From contig JAGTXZ010000021.1 of the NCBI GenBank assembly GCA_018398575.1, positions 1 through 64,000 on the forward strand: DNA of 64,000 bases, read 5' to 3'. Both the position numbers and the translations under genes were made by a program. Of the stretch, positions 43,599-54,958 are shown piece after piece. How positions within the stretch are numbered: the first letter of the stretch is position 1; every line of letters begins with the position of its first letter. The notes below the pieces were generated by a model. It had not been told where the DNA came from, made no database searches, and saw nothing but the letters and a program-made list of their open reading frames with translations. The DNA comes from Ampelomyces quisqualis (lineage: Eukaryota > Ascomycota > Dothideomycetes > Pleosporales > Phaeosphaeriaceae).

Positions 43599-44833
43599 AA
43601 CGAACAACCTTGGGAGGAAAAGCCGCGCTCAAAATAAGCGAAAGGTAGAAAAATGTAGGACGATCGAAAATCGCCTACAAGAACACCCACATTAGATATC
43701 AGGAAGAGACACTCAATTTCACCCCTCATCGAAAGTGCATTCTGTCGTCGTGATCAATGCGGTACTTCGTACCGCAAGTCTGATTGGCTGTACATCAAGC
43801 TTACAGTTCCGCAGCCTATGCGTCCTAACGTTGGCACCCAATCGAAATCACTGTTACAAGTCTCATGTGCTGGCCATGAAGTATCGCAATGTAGTCGCAC
43901 TGTGACGCTCTTTTGACGGAAAGATCGCACCACTGAACACAACTCGAGCACAAGAGCGCTTTCACCCGAAAACGCTCAAGATTGCAGGTAAGCAGTAGCA
44001 CATGGAATTAAGAAGCGAAAGGAGCTTTATGATACCCAAGCAAAAAGAAAATACATTGGTTCCCTGTTGAAATGGAGTGAAATCCAATGGTAACAACAGA
44101 GGGGAATTGCACAATAAGACCCCTGTGTTAAAATAATCTACTGCACGGTTATCTCCTCTATACACCAATCTTAGCAAGGCAAAAATATCTGCATGGCGCA
44201 ACAATAGCACTCAGCGTTGGACGAGATTAGAGTGAAATTTTTTACCCTGCTAAGCTACCTTAGAGTGCGCTGGGGGCGCGTTTCAGCATACAAAGTTTGT
44301 GCTTTTTGATACATTTTCTTGATTATATGTAGTTAGTGTTTTACACCAAGTTACGGTAGCTTTTTTAACTTGATTGTACGTTATTACTTGTCTTATCTCT
44401 CACCTAGAAGAACTACGATTCACAAAAACGCCTTACGAGAGCTGTTGTAACCCTATCTAAGTAGGTTTTGATTCAGTCTTACTATAGCGTATTTTGCCCA
44501 AGAAATGATGCACAATAACGCTTAACCCATAACCTGTAAAAGTCAGTGTATCAAAGAGTGCCAGACCAAAAATCCCAAATCCATGGCTGAGTACCTTTGC
44601 CTTGCGCATATCATACACATGAAATCCGATTCTTCATTCCATCTTATGCGGATTGGCAGTTCTGACGCTAAACAAGTAGAAAGTCAAGCCACAAGTATCA
44701 CAAGCCAACACTACATTCAGATTAGAGTCTCGTTGTCCATCCTCGCTGCGACAAACCCCCGCTTTTCACAGTCGACGCAAAAAAAAGACAAAAGAATCTA
44801 GATGTTCTTTAGTGTCAGTCTACGCCAGACAGA
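43599..44833. other. intergenic, 1.2 kb
   Basis: Upstream of the ankyrin-CorA gene. Moderately AT-rich, no supportable gene, RNA or repeat. Confidence 0.5.
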
Positions 44834-45194
44834 TCAAGTGACATGGAGAGGAAACTGCACGCGGCTCTCCAGCGCATCCCAGTCGAGGGCAAACAGGCGT
44901 CGCAAATCCGAATCTCTCAACATCCTGCAATCAGCCCTATGAGCTCTGTCCACCCAACTCGAGCTTTGCCAGGCCTTGCAAGTGAACGTCAGCCTGCATC
45001 CAAGGTCGAGAGAGAGAGAAGGCGCGTCCTTTGTCACAATACCAGAACAGTGCGCATTGCCCACATCGTTTCCATAACGCCGTCTTCTTGCTACACCTGT
45101 GGCATATTCTCATCTCTTCCACGACACCCGAGAGTCGTTGGATCCGGTCGCTGAGTTTGAATAACTTGTTCACGGAGACTGGGCAGATCAGCAA
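44834..45194 (-). pseudogene. MYND zinc-finger relic with a frame change
   Basis: A MYND finger is split over two minus-strand frames. The first half, CHRCSKKTALWKRCGQCALFWYCDK, lies in the frame ending at 44937 (read here in pieces: CHRCSKK, RCGQC, WYCDK). The second half, CKAWQSSSWVDRAHRADCRML, is in the frame ending at 44834 (key residues Cys, His and Cys). The shift happens after WYCDK, where a TC dinucleotide run (about 45011-45022) invites slippage; no GT-AG intron would join the halves. Upstream frames at 45205-45429 contain a Cys-containing piece (MLEVRRCSCLYSNFHSEALA), perhaps part of the same gene. I treat it as decayed. Confidence 0.55.
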
Positions 45195-45810
45195 AATGTT
45201 TGATTTACGCTAGTGCTTCTGAATGAAAATTCGAATAGAGACAGGAGCACCGGCGTACCTCGAGCATCTTCAGATCTACAAGTTTGATACCGGGTTCGTC
45301 GTGCGCAAACGTTTGGCATTTTGCATACAGAGACGGTGTATCCGGTCTTATATTCAGCGTCGGTGGGCTCTCTGCCCAGACCATTGGTGTAGAAGTGTAA
45401 GGGTGTTGTTCTGCCGCTAACATTGGCAAGCGTGAGCTCCAAGTGATGCTTCGTCATGGAATTAGTAATCTTACCCAACAAGCACCAATGACGCAAGGAA
45501 TGATCGGTCTATGCAGAGCCTTAAAAGATATTGAGAGCATGGTAGCAATAGGGAAGGATTTTGAAGTCAGGAAAGATATCACAGTTGTGAAGGCTTGTCA
45601 ACTACCCCGATTGGTGTATCTCATGTGGCTGTTGTCTTCGCCAGAGCCAGTCTTCGAAGGCTTTCCCGTGAAGCTCCGAAGGGGCCGCTCCCAGCCATGT
45701 CTTCCAATTTATCCATAGACTACAAAGCAGAAGATTAGCAGGATTTTGTGCTGGTAATGTGAACTTGATCACCTTTTCGCTATTAGAACCCAGAGCCATG
45801 CGCTATCCCT

Positions 45811-46064
45811 CTACTGCTCTTTCTGTGAATACGCGTCTTCTCTCAAGGTCACCATTGGCGATAGAAATTTATGCAGCATCCAGGTATGCCATCGGCAGGC
45901 CAATATCGCCTGGTCTTGTTTGTTGTAAAGCTGGATGCGTTCATCCACGTAGCGAAGAGTTCGCTCTGAAAAGTTCATTCTCGCGCCTTCCTGTCCCGCG
46001 AGTTGATGCAGAAGGTCAGTTCTCTGCAAGCATTTGTTATTTTGCTGGCTCTCTGCTGCTAGTA
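45811..46064 (-). pseudogene. SET-domain gene, 3' part beyond the MITE
   Basis: This minus-strand frame follows directly after the MITE at 46065-46722 and ends in TAG at 45811-45813. It reads LLHQLAGQEGARMNFSERTL and VDERIQLYNKQDQAILA, a helical tail like those after the SET/post-SET region of fungal SMYD-type proteins. If the element and one copy of its 3-bp target duplicate are removed in silico, it joins in frame with the upstream part (46723-47130) at CSL/LAAE. So it is the C-terminal part of one interrupted gene. Confidence 0.75.
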
Positions 46065-46722
46065 CACTGCGGTACAAACGCGGTGTTAAATACCCCGCGT
46101 AGAACTATGTAAAACTACGTAAAAAAATTCCGCAAAATTCCCCCTAGAAACACTGCAAAGTCGTCTATATTTACATAGTCTAGGTATATTTACACAGTAA
46201 TTATAAACTATTTTTAACTTTATTATTTCTCTTTTGTTTAATCTATTTCTACTTTTACTCTCTTCTGTCTCTTTATTTACCTCTCTAAAATACACCTGCG
46301 CAGAGGTAAATTAACACACGCGCAGGTTAAGATCTTAAGTTTTATAAGTTTAAAGAAGAGAGAAAGAGAAAAGGTAAAAGATTAATAGAGATAAAGAAGA
46401 GTTAAATATAATCAAGAATCAGTCTAAGCAGTAAACACTAAAGTTTTATTTACTACTTAGGCTTAATAGTAACTCTGTTATAATCATAAGTAACAGGCCT
46501 ATACAAAGTCCTTTAAGGAAACTATTAGACCCAAGTAATGAAATTAATATAAAAAGTTTATATACTAATAAAAGTAGCAGGTAAAAAAACACTGCTACAG
46601 TGTAATATACACTGGAGCTGTGTAAATATCGCCTTCGTGTAGTGTAAAAGAGTAAATCTATACAATACTGCAGTGAATATTAACACCGCGCTGGGTATTT
46701 AACACCGCATTTGTACCCAGTG
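46065..46722. mobile_element. MITE copy 2, 658 bp, inserted in a SET-domain gene; GTA target duplication
   Basis: Same family as 29591-30162: termini CACTG...CAGTG, inverted repeats with the ggtgttaaatacc core, and the same internal blocks (cccctagaaacac, agtctaggta, acactgctac-type). It carries about 86 bp more in the right half (around 46450-46555) than copy 1. The target duplicate is GTA at 46062-46064 and 46723-46725. The borders are independently proved by restoration of the host reading frame on removal. No coding capacity. Confidence 0.92.
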
Positions 46723-47130
46723 GTAATGAGCAGAGGCGGCATGAACAGGAGAATCCAAACTTATCCTGCAGCTCTTGGCGGCGGACATGACGGATACCGA
46801 GACCGAGGTACTTTATCGGGATCTCTTCGCCTTTGAGAGTTTCCCACAGAGCATGCACAGTGCGGCGTTCAAGGCGACTGTTCCAGTTTTTCTGCGCATT
46901 GTTATCGCATGAGTGGCTGGTGCGACAGGCTTCAAGGAACATTCCGCCTTGCAAAGCCGTGAGCCTCCATGAGCAGGCCGTTCGTCCGGATGATAGCGAG
47001 AAATTGCTCGGCATCTTTTCTTTGTGGGGAGTGTGCAGGAAGAGGAAAACTCGTCGTTGGTCCTTGTCAAGGAAACTTGTTGCTTCACGTATGAACCCGT
47101 CAGAAAGCTCTAGACACATCAAGACAATTA
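46723..47130 (-). pseudogene. SET-domain gene, 5' part interrupted by the MITE
   Basis: The minus-strand frame encodes the second half of a SET domain: FLEACRTSHSCDNNAQKNW (the NHSCxPN substrate/cofactor motif, here SHSCDNN), RTVHALWETLKGEEIPIKYL, then a post-SET cysteine cluster FGFSCSCRLCSL, after which the MITE begins. An acceptor-like TAG near 47120 suggests an upstream exon that I could not find. Intact relatives are SMYD-like protein lysine methyltransferases. With the insertion this copy would end shortly inside the element. Confidence 0.75.
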
Positions 47131-47140
47131 CGCCCCCCAA

Positions 47141-47763
47141 AAAAAGGTGTAGATAAGTCAGAGCCCGCCTAGGGAAAAAAACAATAGCCAGTAAAGTCCA
47201 TCTAGGTAGTGTTTTGACGATTCCTGCCGGTGTAGAGAGAAAGAGTCAAGCAGCTGCTCTACCTCCGCTTCCTGGCTGGATTAGGCTACCTCAGTTTGAA
47301 CGGATTAGGCGGTAGACGAAGGAGGGCAGGCACTGAGCAGTAGGCACACAAAGGTCGCGAGCAAGACGATTCTCCTGCACAAGGACTTTCTGCGTCGGTG
47401 AGAATGTCACAAAGGCAAGCTTTATACTGGGTGTTGGTCAGATACATACCAACATGATTGCTGTTCCCAGACATGGCTCAAGTCGCGTCATGAGCTTGGT
47501 TCGGTGTCCTAGCATGACTGGCGCTCTTGACGCTGCGAGAGACACACGCACAGACAAGGATGAGTTAGCTATGCGTGGACAGAGAGTAAAAAGTCGAGGG
47601 TTTTGCGCGCTGGGATCGTAGATTGAACAAAGTTCCAAGAGCTTCGGAGGTGTGAAGGGAGAGGAGTGGGATGGACAGAGCGATAGATATTGTCGACGAA
47701 GCAGCCGGGGCACAGTCGGTCGCTCGAGGAAGAGCTGTACTGGAACCAAATACATTCCTGTTC
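47141..47763. other. intergenic, 623 bp
   Basis: 3' flank of bL27m and presumed 5' side of the interrupted SET gene. Frames such as 47286-47474 minus are short and Cys-containing but unassigned; they may be remnants of SET-gene exons. Confidence 0.4.
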
Positions 47764-48655
47764 CTATGCCACTCGCTGCCGTCCCCTCCTCGGATCCTTC
47801 TTCGGCTTGCCGTCCTTCTTACTCGCACTGACCATCCTCTTCCGCTCCTGAGTCGCCTTGATCCTCGTCTGACTCTTCCTCCACGCCAGCCACCTATTCC
47901 CCGGCACGAACTGCTTAACCTGCACGCCCGCCCGTTCCGCCGCGCGTCCAATCTGCCAATTCGCCTCGCGATACGCATAGCGACTACCCATGGTCAAGCC
48001 CTTGGCCGCACCATCTTGCAGCGCACTGGCACCACCAGTAGCCTGCACAGGATCTGCGGGCGCAACACCGCCCTGCTCACCCCCCTCCACGGCCCGCGCG
48101 ACAGCCACCATGCCGAGACGTCGCTGCCTCGGCGCCGTAACGGGGTACGGCAAGCGATGATCTTTTTCCAGCGCGATGCCAATGAACTGGCGTTTCGGAT
48201 GGATGTTGGGGTCCTTGTAGTATCTGACGTACCCGCTCTCGGTCGCGAAGATGCAGTGATCCCGTCCGAATTTGCAATTTTCGCCGGGGAACCACGTGGT
48301 GCCGCGCTGCCGGAAGATGATGTTGCCGGGGATGGCGTATTCGCCTGCGCAAGGTCTTGTTAGATACGATATTACATATACATGGATATACAAGTGTTGA
48401 AGATGCGAAGGGGGCTGCATTACCTCCGCTTTTCTTCGCGCCTAGCCGCTTTCCAGGGCCGTCCTTTGCGCCATTTGCCCGTCCTTGCGATTGATGGGAG
48501 GCGTATCGTACAAAGGGGAGTGTGGTTGTTGCGGGCGGTGCGGAGGGGCCATTGGCGGCGCGGAGGACGTCGAGGGCGCGGGACGATGGCACGACGAGTT
48601 TCGAGGAGGGCTGTATCGTTGTGCGTACGGGCGCGAGTATTCGTGGGAGCAGCAT
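47764..48655 (-). CDS. MRP7: mitochondrial large-subunit ribosomal protein bL27m
   Basis: Two exons, 48655-48424 and 48344-47764, with a 79-bp intron; 270 residues. The N-terminus MLLPRILAPVRTTIQPSSK is a mitochondrial presequence. The bL27 core begins RYASHQSQG and KDGPGKRLGAKKSGG, and is completed across the intron by EYAIPGNIIFRQRGTTW. It continues with FPGENCKFGRDHCIFA and GYVRYYKDPNIHPKRQFIG. As in other fungi there is a long C-terminal extension beyond the bacterial-type domain, ending very basic (KKDGKPKKDPRRGRQR). The protein sits near the peptidyl-transferase region of the mitoribosome. An upstream in-frame ATG exists, but the 48655 start gives the better targeting sequence. Confidence 0.93.
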
Positions 48656-48929
48656 GGCGGCGGTTGCCTGTCGCTGATTGTGCTGCTTGCTCTCGAGACT
48701 TTTCGACGTTCGGGCGGCCTTCTCCGCTTTGGGGCTAGCGCACTCCGCATGCATGGCCGTCAAGAGGGCACTTTTGACACGGCATCTCGTTCTCACACCC
48801 ATGCAAGTAACATGCTCAAAATATCTCTAGCTCATGGCGCCCCCAGAATACCCTACATAGCATGCCAGCGATAAAGTCAATCCAATCCACCGCTCACATC
48901 CGGGTCCCACCCTCTCGCTCATACTACTG

Positions 48930-51304
48930 TTACTGTACTTGGTTGACAATCTCTTGCGCCTTGCCCAGGCTCTCCACCATTTGCTGGCAGTCCTTCCGCC
49001 TCCTAACAGTGTATTCTGATTCCTTCAACAATTCGTCCAGCTCATCGGTCTTGTACATGTTGGTCAGAAGCTCGCCCTGCATATTCTCCCGAGTCCAGGT
49101 CACAAGGTTCAACATGATAGCTTTGGGTACCATGTCGATCATTGTCCGGCGGACAATGTTGAAGTAGGATGTGATGAGCAGTTCTTCAAAGTGTTAGTTT
49201 TCGCAGAGATGCTTTTTTTCATCAAGCAGATACTTACTGATGACCTCAACTTCCTGCACTTCCTTTTCCGAAAGGGTGCCAGAAGCCTTGAGCGTGGATG
49301 GTGGCGGCTCCATGGCTGCCATCTTCTTCTTGTTCTTACTCGCAAAGAACGAGCCAAAGAAGCCACCACCCTCATTCGGGTCGAGGGATGGTGATATCGA
49401 CCGTGGGGGTACAGCGGGCGGCATCGGCTTTCCTGTCTTTGGATCCACTTGCGTCGGCTTGCTCGCGTTGTGTCGCTCGTGAACAATGGCCATTGCGCGT
49501 GAGCCATTGATGAAGTCGGGATGGCCGGTGTTGATGTAGCATGATTCCATCGAAACAAGATCCTTGACAAGCTTGTTCGTCGGCTCCATAGCCTTCTTGA
49601 AGAAGCTGACTACAACAGCGTGAAGCTTCTCCTTCAGTGCGGGATACCGTCGGAACGAGTTCTTGGCGAGCAGTTGGCCGAGGATGCGGATTAACTCGTC
49701 ATACACCAAGCTTACACACTTGATGCTGGGGTCTTCAAGTCGCCTGATCTGCTGTTTTACAATGAGCTCGAACGCAGTTGTACCAACAAACAACGCGGGC
49801 GATGAGCCAGAAGAATTGTATAGCACAGTCCGAATGTCGACATCCTTGACCTGATCGAACGGGTCCACGGCCTTGACACCATTGGCGTATAGTTCGTGGT
49901 AGACAAAGGAGATGCGCGCGCCGCCGGAGAGTTCTGTTGCTGACAACTCTTGGTTGTTGCCCTCGAGAACGCCCCTGTACTCGTTGGTAAACTCTGTGAT
50001 CATGTTAAGAACAATGTTCGAGCTGTTGCCGAGCATCGAGTTGCCGAGTGATGCCAGTTCTACCTGATACTTCTGTAGCGAGGATGCTATGCGTGCCTTG
50101 ATGTCGGGGAGTGTTTGTTTGATATGCATCATGAGAATCTAAATGAGTTAGAAGATATTCTCATATCACATGTATCAAACGTACCAAGTTCAGCTTGCGC
50201 GCAAGATAGGGCGTACCACAGTAAGCAGCTTTGTTGCGGTATGCCTTGTGGTTCTCAAAAAATTGCCTCTCGTGCTCGAGCGCATAGGAAATCGCCTTCT
50301 TATTCTCAATGTCCCTTTGCCCTCGGTTCACGACAGGTACGTAGCCCAACCGCAGCGGGATAATGCGACCAGCAAGAATATCCACCACGTCTGTTCCGTC
50401 GTCCATGAGATCGACCTTGGTCAACACTCCAATTGTCCGTTGTCCTTCTGGGTCGACCTCTCGCGCGAGCTTCAGACCATCCGAGTTGGCCAGATCGGTA
50501 TTCGCTGCCGTGACGGCGAGGATGATGGCGTTGGACTTGCTAATCTGCTTCATGACCATCTCGCGAATCTGCCGCTCGATATCCCTAGGCTGATCTCCGA
50601 CAGGCACCTTGGTCAGCCCAGGCAGATCGACCAGCGTGAGGGTCAGGACGTTGGGCGAGTATATCCGCAAGTTGATGGGCGCCGGCGAGATACCCGCATT
50701 GCGACCCGTCTTGGACTCTGTTTCCCGCACGATTTCTTCCCTGATCTTGCCAAAGTCGTGGAACTTTTGGCCAGGAATGTGCAGAAACTCGCCCCACTCG
50801 TCAGAGTTGTTCTGGTTGTCCGCCGTCTTGGCCTCCTCAGACACGCCATTTGTTTGTGATTGCGCCGCGCGGTTGATGAGTTGGAGAATGAGCGGTCTTC
50901 GGGTCACGATACCGGTTCCTCGAGGCAGACTGTGCGTTTGGTCGTTAGAAGCTGTCGCAAGCCTGCGTCGCAAGCACTCACAAGTCTCGTCCGACAATGT
51001 TCTCGAGTACCGAACTCTTTCCGCTAGACTGCGACCCAACGACGGCGATTTGGGGGAGATCTATCGGGTTTTGGACCTGGGTCGGGCATCAGTATACGGA
51101 CTCGATAAATGGCGGTGACGTTCATGTGACAACATGCGCCCGACGGTGAGTAACGTACTCCTACGGTGGTAAAGACATCCTGGAGCTTGTTCACGAGCGT
51201 AATGAGCCCAGGGTCGTTGACGTTGATGCTGTAAATCGCATTAGCATTCCGCGCTGCGAGGGGCTATCTCGGGCATGTGCCTACGCATTTGGGTTTGTCG
51301 CCAT
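48930..51304 (-). CDS. VPS1: Vps1-type dynamin GTPase
   Basis: Six exons: 51304-51285, 51228-51159, 51076-50982, 50929-50185, 50138-49238 and 49183-48930 (introns 56, 82, 52, 46 and 54 bp); 694 residues. The GTPase motifs are in order: GSQSSGKS (about residue 44), the RGTGIVTRRP switch region, DLPGLTK and TKVD. The middle region contains GGARISFVYHELY. Before the GED comes a Vps1-type insert with GGGFFGSFFASKNKKKMAAM. The GED reads LLITSYFNIVRRTMIDMVPK to the end at NQVQ. Insert and GED fit Vps1 better than Dnm1. Vps1 acts in vacuolar sorting, endosomal recycling and peroxisome fission. Three introns crowd the first 200 coding bases. Confidence 0.95.
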
Positions 51305-51741
51305 GGCAGGCAAGAGTGAGGTTGAGGTTGTTCGTGTATGGATGTGGTGGTTTCGGTGGTAAGTAAGGGGGAAAAGGTGTTATTGGAGTTGCAGAAGGCG
51401 CAAGTGTTGGGAGAACTGGAGTTGTTGCGAGTGTTGCGTAGCTGCTCCAGAACGACCTTCAAGCTTGGGCCAAGCAATGCGCCACACGTGGCTGTGTAGT
51501 TGAACACGGCGGAAATGGTTACACAACGTCAGAATCTTGTGTTGAGCGCGAGCCGTGGTGATAAGAGGTGAATGTCAGTCGTATTTCACTGCGCGTGGCG
51601 ACATGCAGCTCATGACGAGCGCTGCGGTCACAGGACGCGAACTTGCGTCGTCAGCGGATCCAGGCATCAACATAAAATTCTTGGTTTAATTCTCGATCTA
51701 TGCTGCAGGAGATACATAACATCACACTATGCAAGCCTTCT
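51305..51741. other. intergenic, 437 bp
   Basis: Upstream region of VPS1 and 3' flank of VMA1, both on the minus strand. No gene or repeat seen. Confidence 0.5.
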
Positions 51742-53935
51742 TCACTCGTCAATCACAGACGCAAACTTCTCCGTCATCTTCTGTAGCAGTTCCTCGTACT
51801 GGACAGTGTTAGCAAACGGTCAGGGACACGGAGTAGTCATCCTTACCTTCTTGGTGACCGCCTCCTCGCCATCACCAGGTAGCTCGAACTTCATGCTACG
51901 GAGCTGAGCTTGAATCTCTGATGTGTTGTCGCGAATCTTGGGCCAGCTGTGGCCCTGTGAGATGGCCTTCTGTGCCTCGTCGTGAAAAGCCATCATGTTC
52001 TTCATCATCCACTCAGTTTTCCACAAGGGGCAGAACTGGTCGTAGTCAGAGTATCCATTCTGTTGCAGGAAGTCCTCCTTCAACAGAGTGGCGACATCGA
52101 GAGTGATCTTGTCAGAGTCACCCAGGGCTGATTTACCAACGAGTTGCACGACCTGGTCAAGATCGTCTGAGGTGGTAAGAAGCTCCTTGATACGATCGCG
52201 AAGACGCGGAAAGTCGGGGTTGTTCTTCGCGTAGTACTTGTCGAGCGGACCGGTGTACTTGCTGTAACTAATCGAGGTGTTGACGGAGGGGAAATGCTTT
52301 CGCTGCGCAAGCTTCTTGTCAAGACCCCAAAAGACCTGCACGATGTTGAGGGTACTTGTGGTTACCGGATCCGAGAAATCGCCACCTGGGGGACTGACGG
52401 CCCCCACAATCGATACACTGCCGTAGCGCTCCGGGCTACCAAGAGCCTCGACACGACCAGCACGCTCGTAGAAAGATGCCAGTTTGGCACCGAGATAAGC
52501 AGGGAAACCCTGATCAGCGGGCATCTCTCCAAGACGACCGGAGATTTCACGAAGAGCCTCGGCCCATCGGGAAGAAGAGTCGGCCATCATGGCAACGTCT
52601 TTGCCCTGATCGCGAAAGTACTCGCTGATGGTGACTACAATGCTGGTCAGCAGTGTTCAGGTCGCAGTTATCGAATGTACGTACTACCAGTGTAGATGGA
52701 AGCTTCACGGGCAGCCACAGGCATGTTCGAGGTGTTGGCAATGAGCGTGGTACGCTTCATGATGGGCTCCTGCTTGCCGTTGACGTCGATGGTGAGCTGC
52801 ATCTGTTAGCATTGGATGTATCAGCATGTAGTTGTCCGGCCTACCTCTGGGAAATCCATCAAGACTTCAGCCATCTCGTTTCCTCGCTCTCCGCAGCCAA
52901 CGTAGACAATGATATCACTATTGGAGAACTTGGACAAAGATTGCGAAATGACCGTCTTGCCACATCCAAAAGCACCAGGAATGCACACAGTTCCACCCTG
53001 AACACTAGGGAACAGCGAGTCGAGCACACGTTGTCCGACAATCAACGGGCGGTCGGAAGACAGTTTCTCGGTAGAAGGGCGAGGCACTCGTACAGGCCAT
53101 CGGTGCATCATGCTGTACTCGGTCTTGGTGCCGTTGAAGTCCAGCTCCAAAATTTTCTCGTCTACGGTGTAGCTGCCTTTGCCGGAAATGCGGGTGATGG
53201 TGCCCTTGGCGCGGGGAGGGAGCAGGATCTTGTGCTCGCTGAGAAGACTGTTCTCGAAAACGGTACCGAAAACATCACCGCCAGTGATGTGGTCGCCGAC
53301 CTTGAGGTTGCCGGGCGTAAAGTCCCACTTCTTCTTGCGGTCGAGAGCGGGCAGGTCGATACCGCGGGGGATGTAGATGCTGTCTGCATCGTCGGCGATA
53401 CCCTTGAGAGGGCGCTGAATACCGTCGTAAATGGTTTCCATGAGACCAGGGCCGAGTTCAACCGACAAGGGCTGTCCGGACCGGAAGACAGGGTCGCCGA
53501 CAGTCACACCAGCTAGAAAGCGTCAGCACAAGCTGTTTGGGCGGTTGCGTGCGTCGTACCCGTCTCCTCGTAGACCTGGATGGTGGCCTTGTCGTTGTCG
53601 ATACGGATGACCTCTCCTACCAAGTTCTCGTGGCCGACACGGACCTACAGCGGTTAGCTTTGCGCGTCGCCGACTGCCTCCAAGCTACGCACGAGTTCGT
53701 ACATGGCAACACCAATCATGTCCTCGGCCACGATGACGGGGCTGTGGCTGTTAGTGTGCACTGGGCGCTTTGCGATGCGGCGACGTACCCAGAGACGGAA
53801 AAGACCGTGCCTGTGAGGGAGCTGTTAGCACGTGCCGCCATCCTGGAGAGCTGGCGCGTGAGATGCGTGCAACGTACCATGCTCCTCCTCCTCCTTCTGC
53901 TCCTTCTGCTTCTGTGTCTTCTGTGGCCCCGCCAT
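51742..53935 (-). CDS. VMA1: V-type H+-ATPase catalytic subunit A
   Basis: Eight exons: 53935-53878, 53810-53789 (22 nt), 53741-53693, 53644-53560, 53512-52845, 52802-52688, 52634-51847 and 51798-51742; introns 42-67 bp; 613 residues, normal for the family without an intein. Walker A is GAFGCGKT (about residue 251). GERGNEMAEV lies near 280 and is uninterrupted; this is where the yeast VMA1 intein sits. SSRWAEALREISGRLGEMPA and VSPPGGDFSDPVT are also family hallmarks. Subunit A hydrolyses ATP in the V1 sector and drives acidification of vacuole and Golgi. The start ATG shares one base with the stop codon of an upstream ORF (TAATG). Intron density is highest at the 5' end. Confidence 0.95.
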
Positions 53936-54285
53936 TAGCGATCCGCGCTCCACGGGTCTGTGCCCACGACGACGCTTACAGGAGGCATCGCGGCAGCTTC
54001 TTGCGGGACGGCTTCTTCTTCTTCGCTGTCTTGCTGCAGGGCAATCCGGGGCGGTGGCGGCTGCGGCGGGTCCTCGCGTTGCGGTGATATCAGCGGGCTC
54101 GCAGGCAGCGGGACGCGGGACGGCTCGACGTCGGCTTCGAGGACGGGCACGACCTGCTCGACAGATGCGGAAATGCGGTCAATGTTCTTGTTGTTGATGA
54201 GGTCCAGGAGAGAGGGTCGACTCTTGAGGCGCGGGCGGAGACCAAGCATGTGCCGTGCAGGTGGTGGTTGAGCCGTGCAATCCAT
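53935..54285 (-). CDS. 116-codon upstream ORF overlapping the VMA1 start
   Basis: An ATG-started frame ends with TAA at 53937-53935, and the last A is the first base of the VMA1 ATG (TAATG). The product is acidic and Pro-rich, with SRPSLLDLINNKNIDRISAS and a DSEEEEAVPQEAAAMPP tail; the composition is protein-like. No family is recognised. It may be a real small protein made from the same mRNA, a long regulatory uORF, or a chance frame in a GC-rich leader. Fungal genes rarely overlap in this way. Confidence 0.35.
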   Translation of the reverse strand: MDCTAQPPPARHMLGLRPRLKSRPSLLDLINNKNIDRISASVEQVVPVLEADVEPSRVPLPASPLISPQREDPPQPPPPRIALQQDSEEEEAVPQEAAAMPPVSVVVGTDPWSADR

Positions 54286-54958
54286 GGCTCCACTTCAGCC
54301 AACGCTAGGGAGCTCTGGCCCCAGTCTTGTTACTCCGTACCGAGTATCCGTACGGAGGTATCCTTTTCTCATGATCGGCTTCGTATTTACTACTCGGCGC
54401 ACGGGCTTGTTGCTTGCTATAACGACCGAGTCGCCGTTGGGCCCGAGTATTTTACATTCAGAGCTTACAGTCTTCTTCAATCCCCGAACACAGTCTACAA
54501 TCGAGTGTCAAAACCTCCCGCTAGCAGCTTCGGGCTACGTCATAGCCGAGCTCATCTCATGATTGGCAGACACGACAGCTGGCCTGTTCCAACGATTCTT
54601 CTTTTCACGCTGGCACAAGAGGCAAGATCGAAAGGTGTCATGTAGATAAGAGTTCCATCGAGAATAAGTGAATCACGGGCTGGCTACCGTGGTCTAAGTG
54701 CGCAAGAAACGCCATGCCTGCACCCACCGATTTTGTCCTCCGGTCCGCTCTGCTAGCTGAAAGCAAGACTGAAAAGTCCTCCCAAACTCTTGTTCCGGAA
54801 GCATGAACAAGTTCCAACGCCGTCCGTGGATACTGGGCATCTGTGTCGAAATAGAAATTGGAAGATGGGTGGTGCACATGTGATGCTGGAATGGTTGTGG
54901 CGTAAAGTCGTCCAAGGCCGTGAGAAGATGGCATCTCTCGAGGAGACATGTCGTACAC
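54286..54958. other. intergenic, 673 bp
   Basis: Upstream of VMA1 and its uORF and downstream of the Tyr/Gly-rich gene. No supportable gene or repeat. Confidence 0.5.

Noticed and set aside
46086..46295. Small ORFs inside the MITE copies
   Set aside because: They have no transposase motif and are not shared intact between the two copies.
52845..53512. Intein in VMA1
   Set aside because: The region around GERGNEMAEV is continuous, with no insertion.
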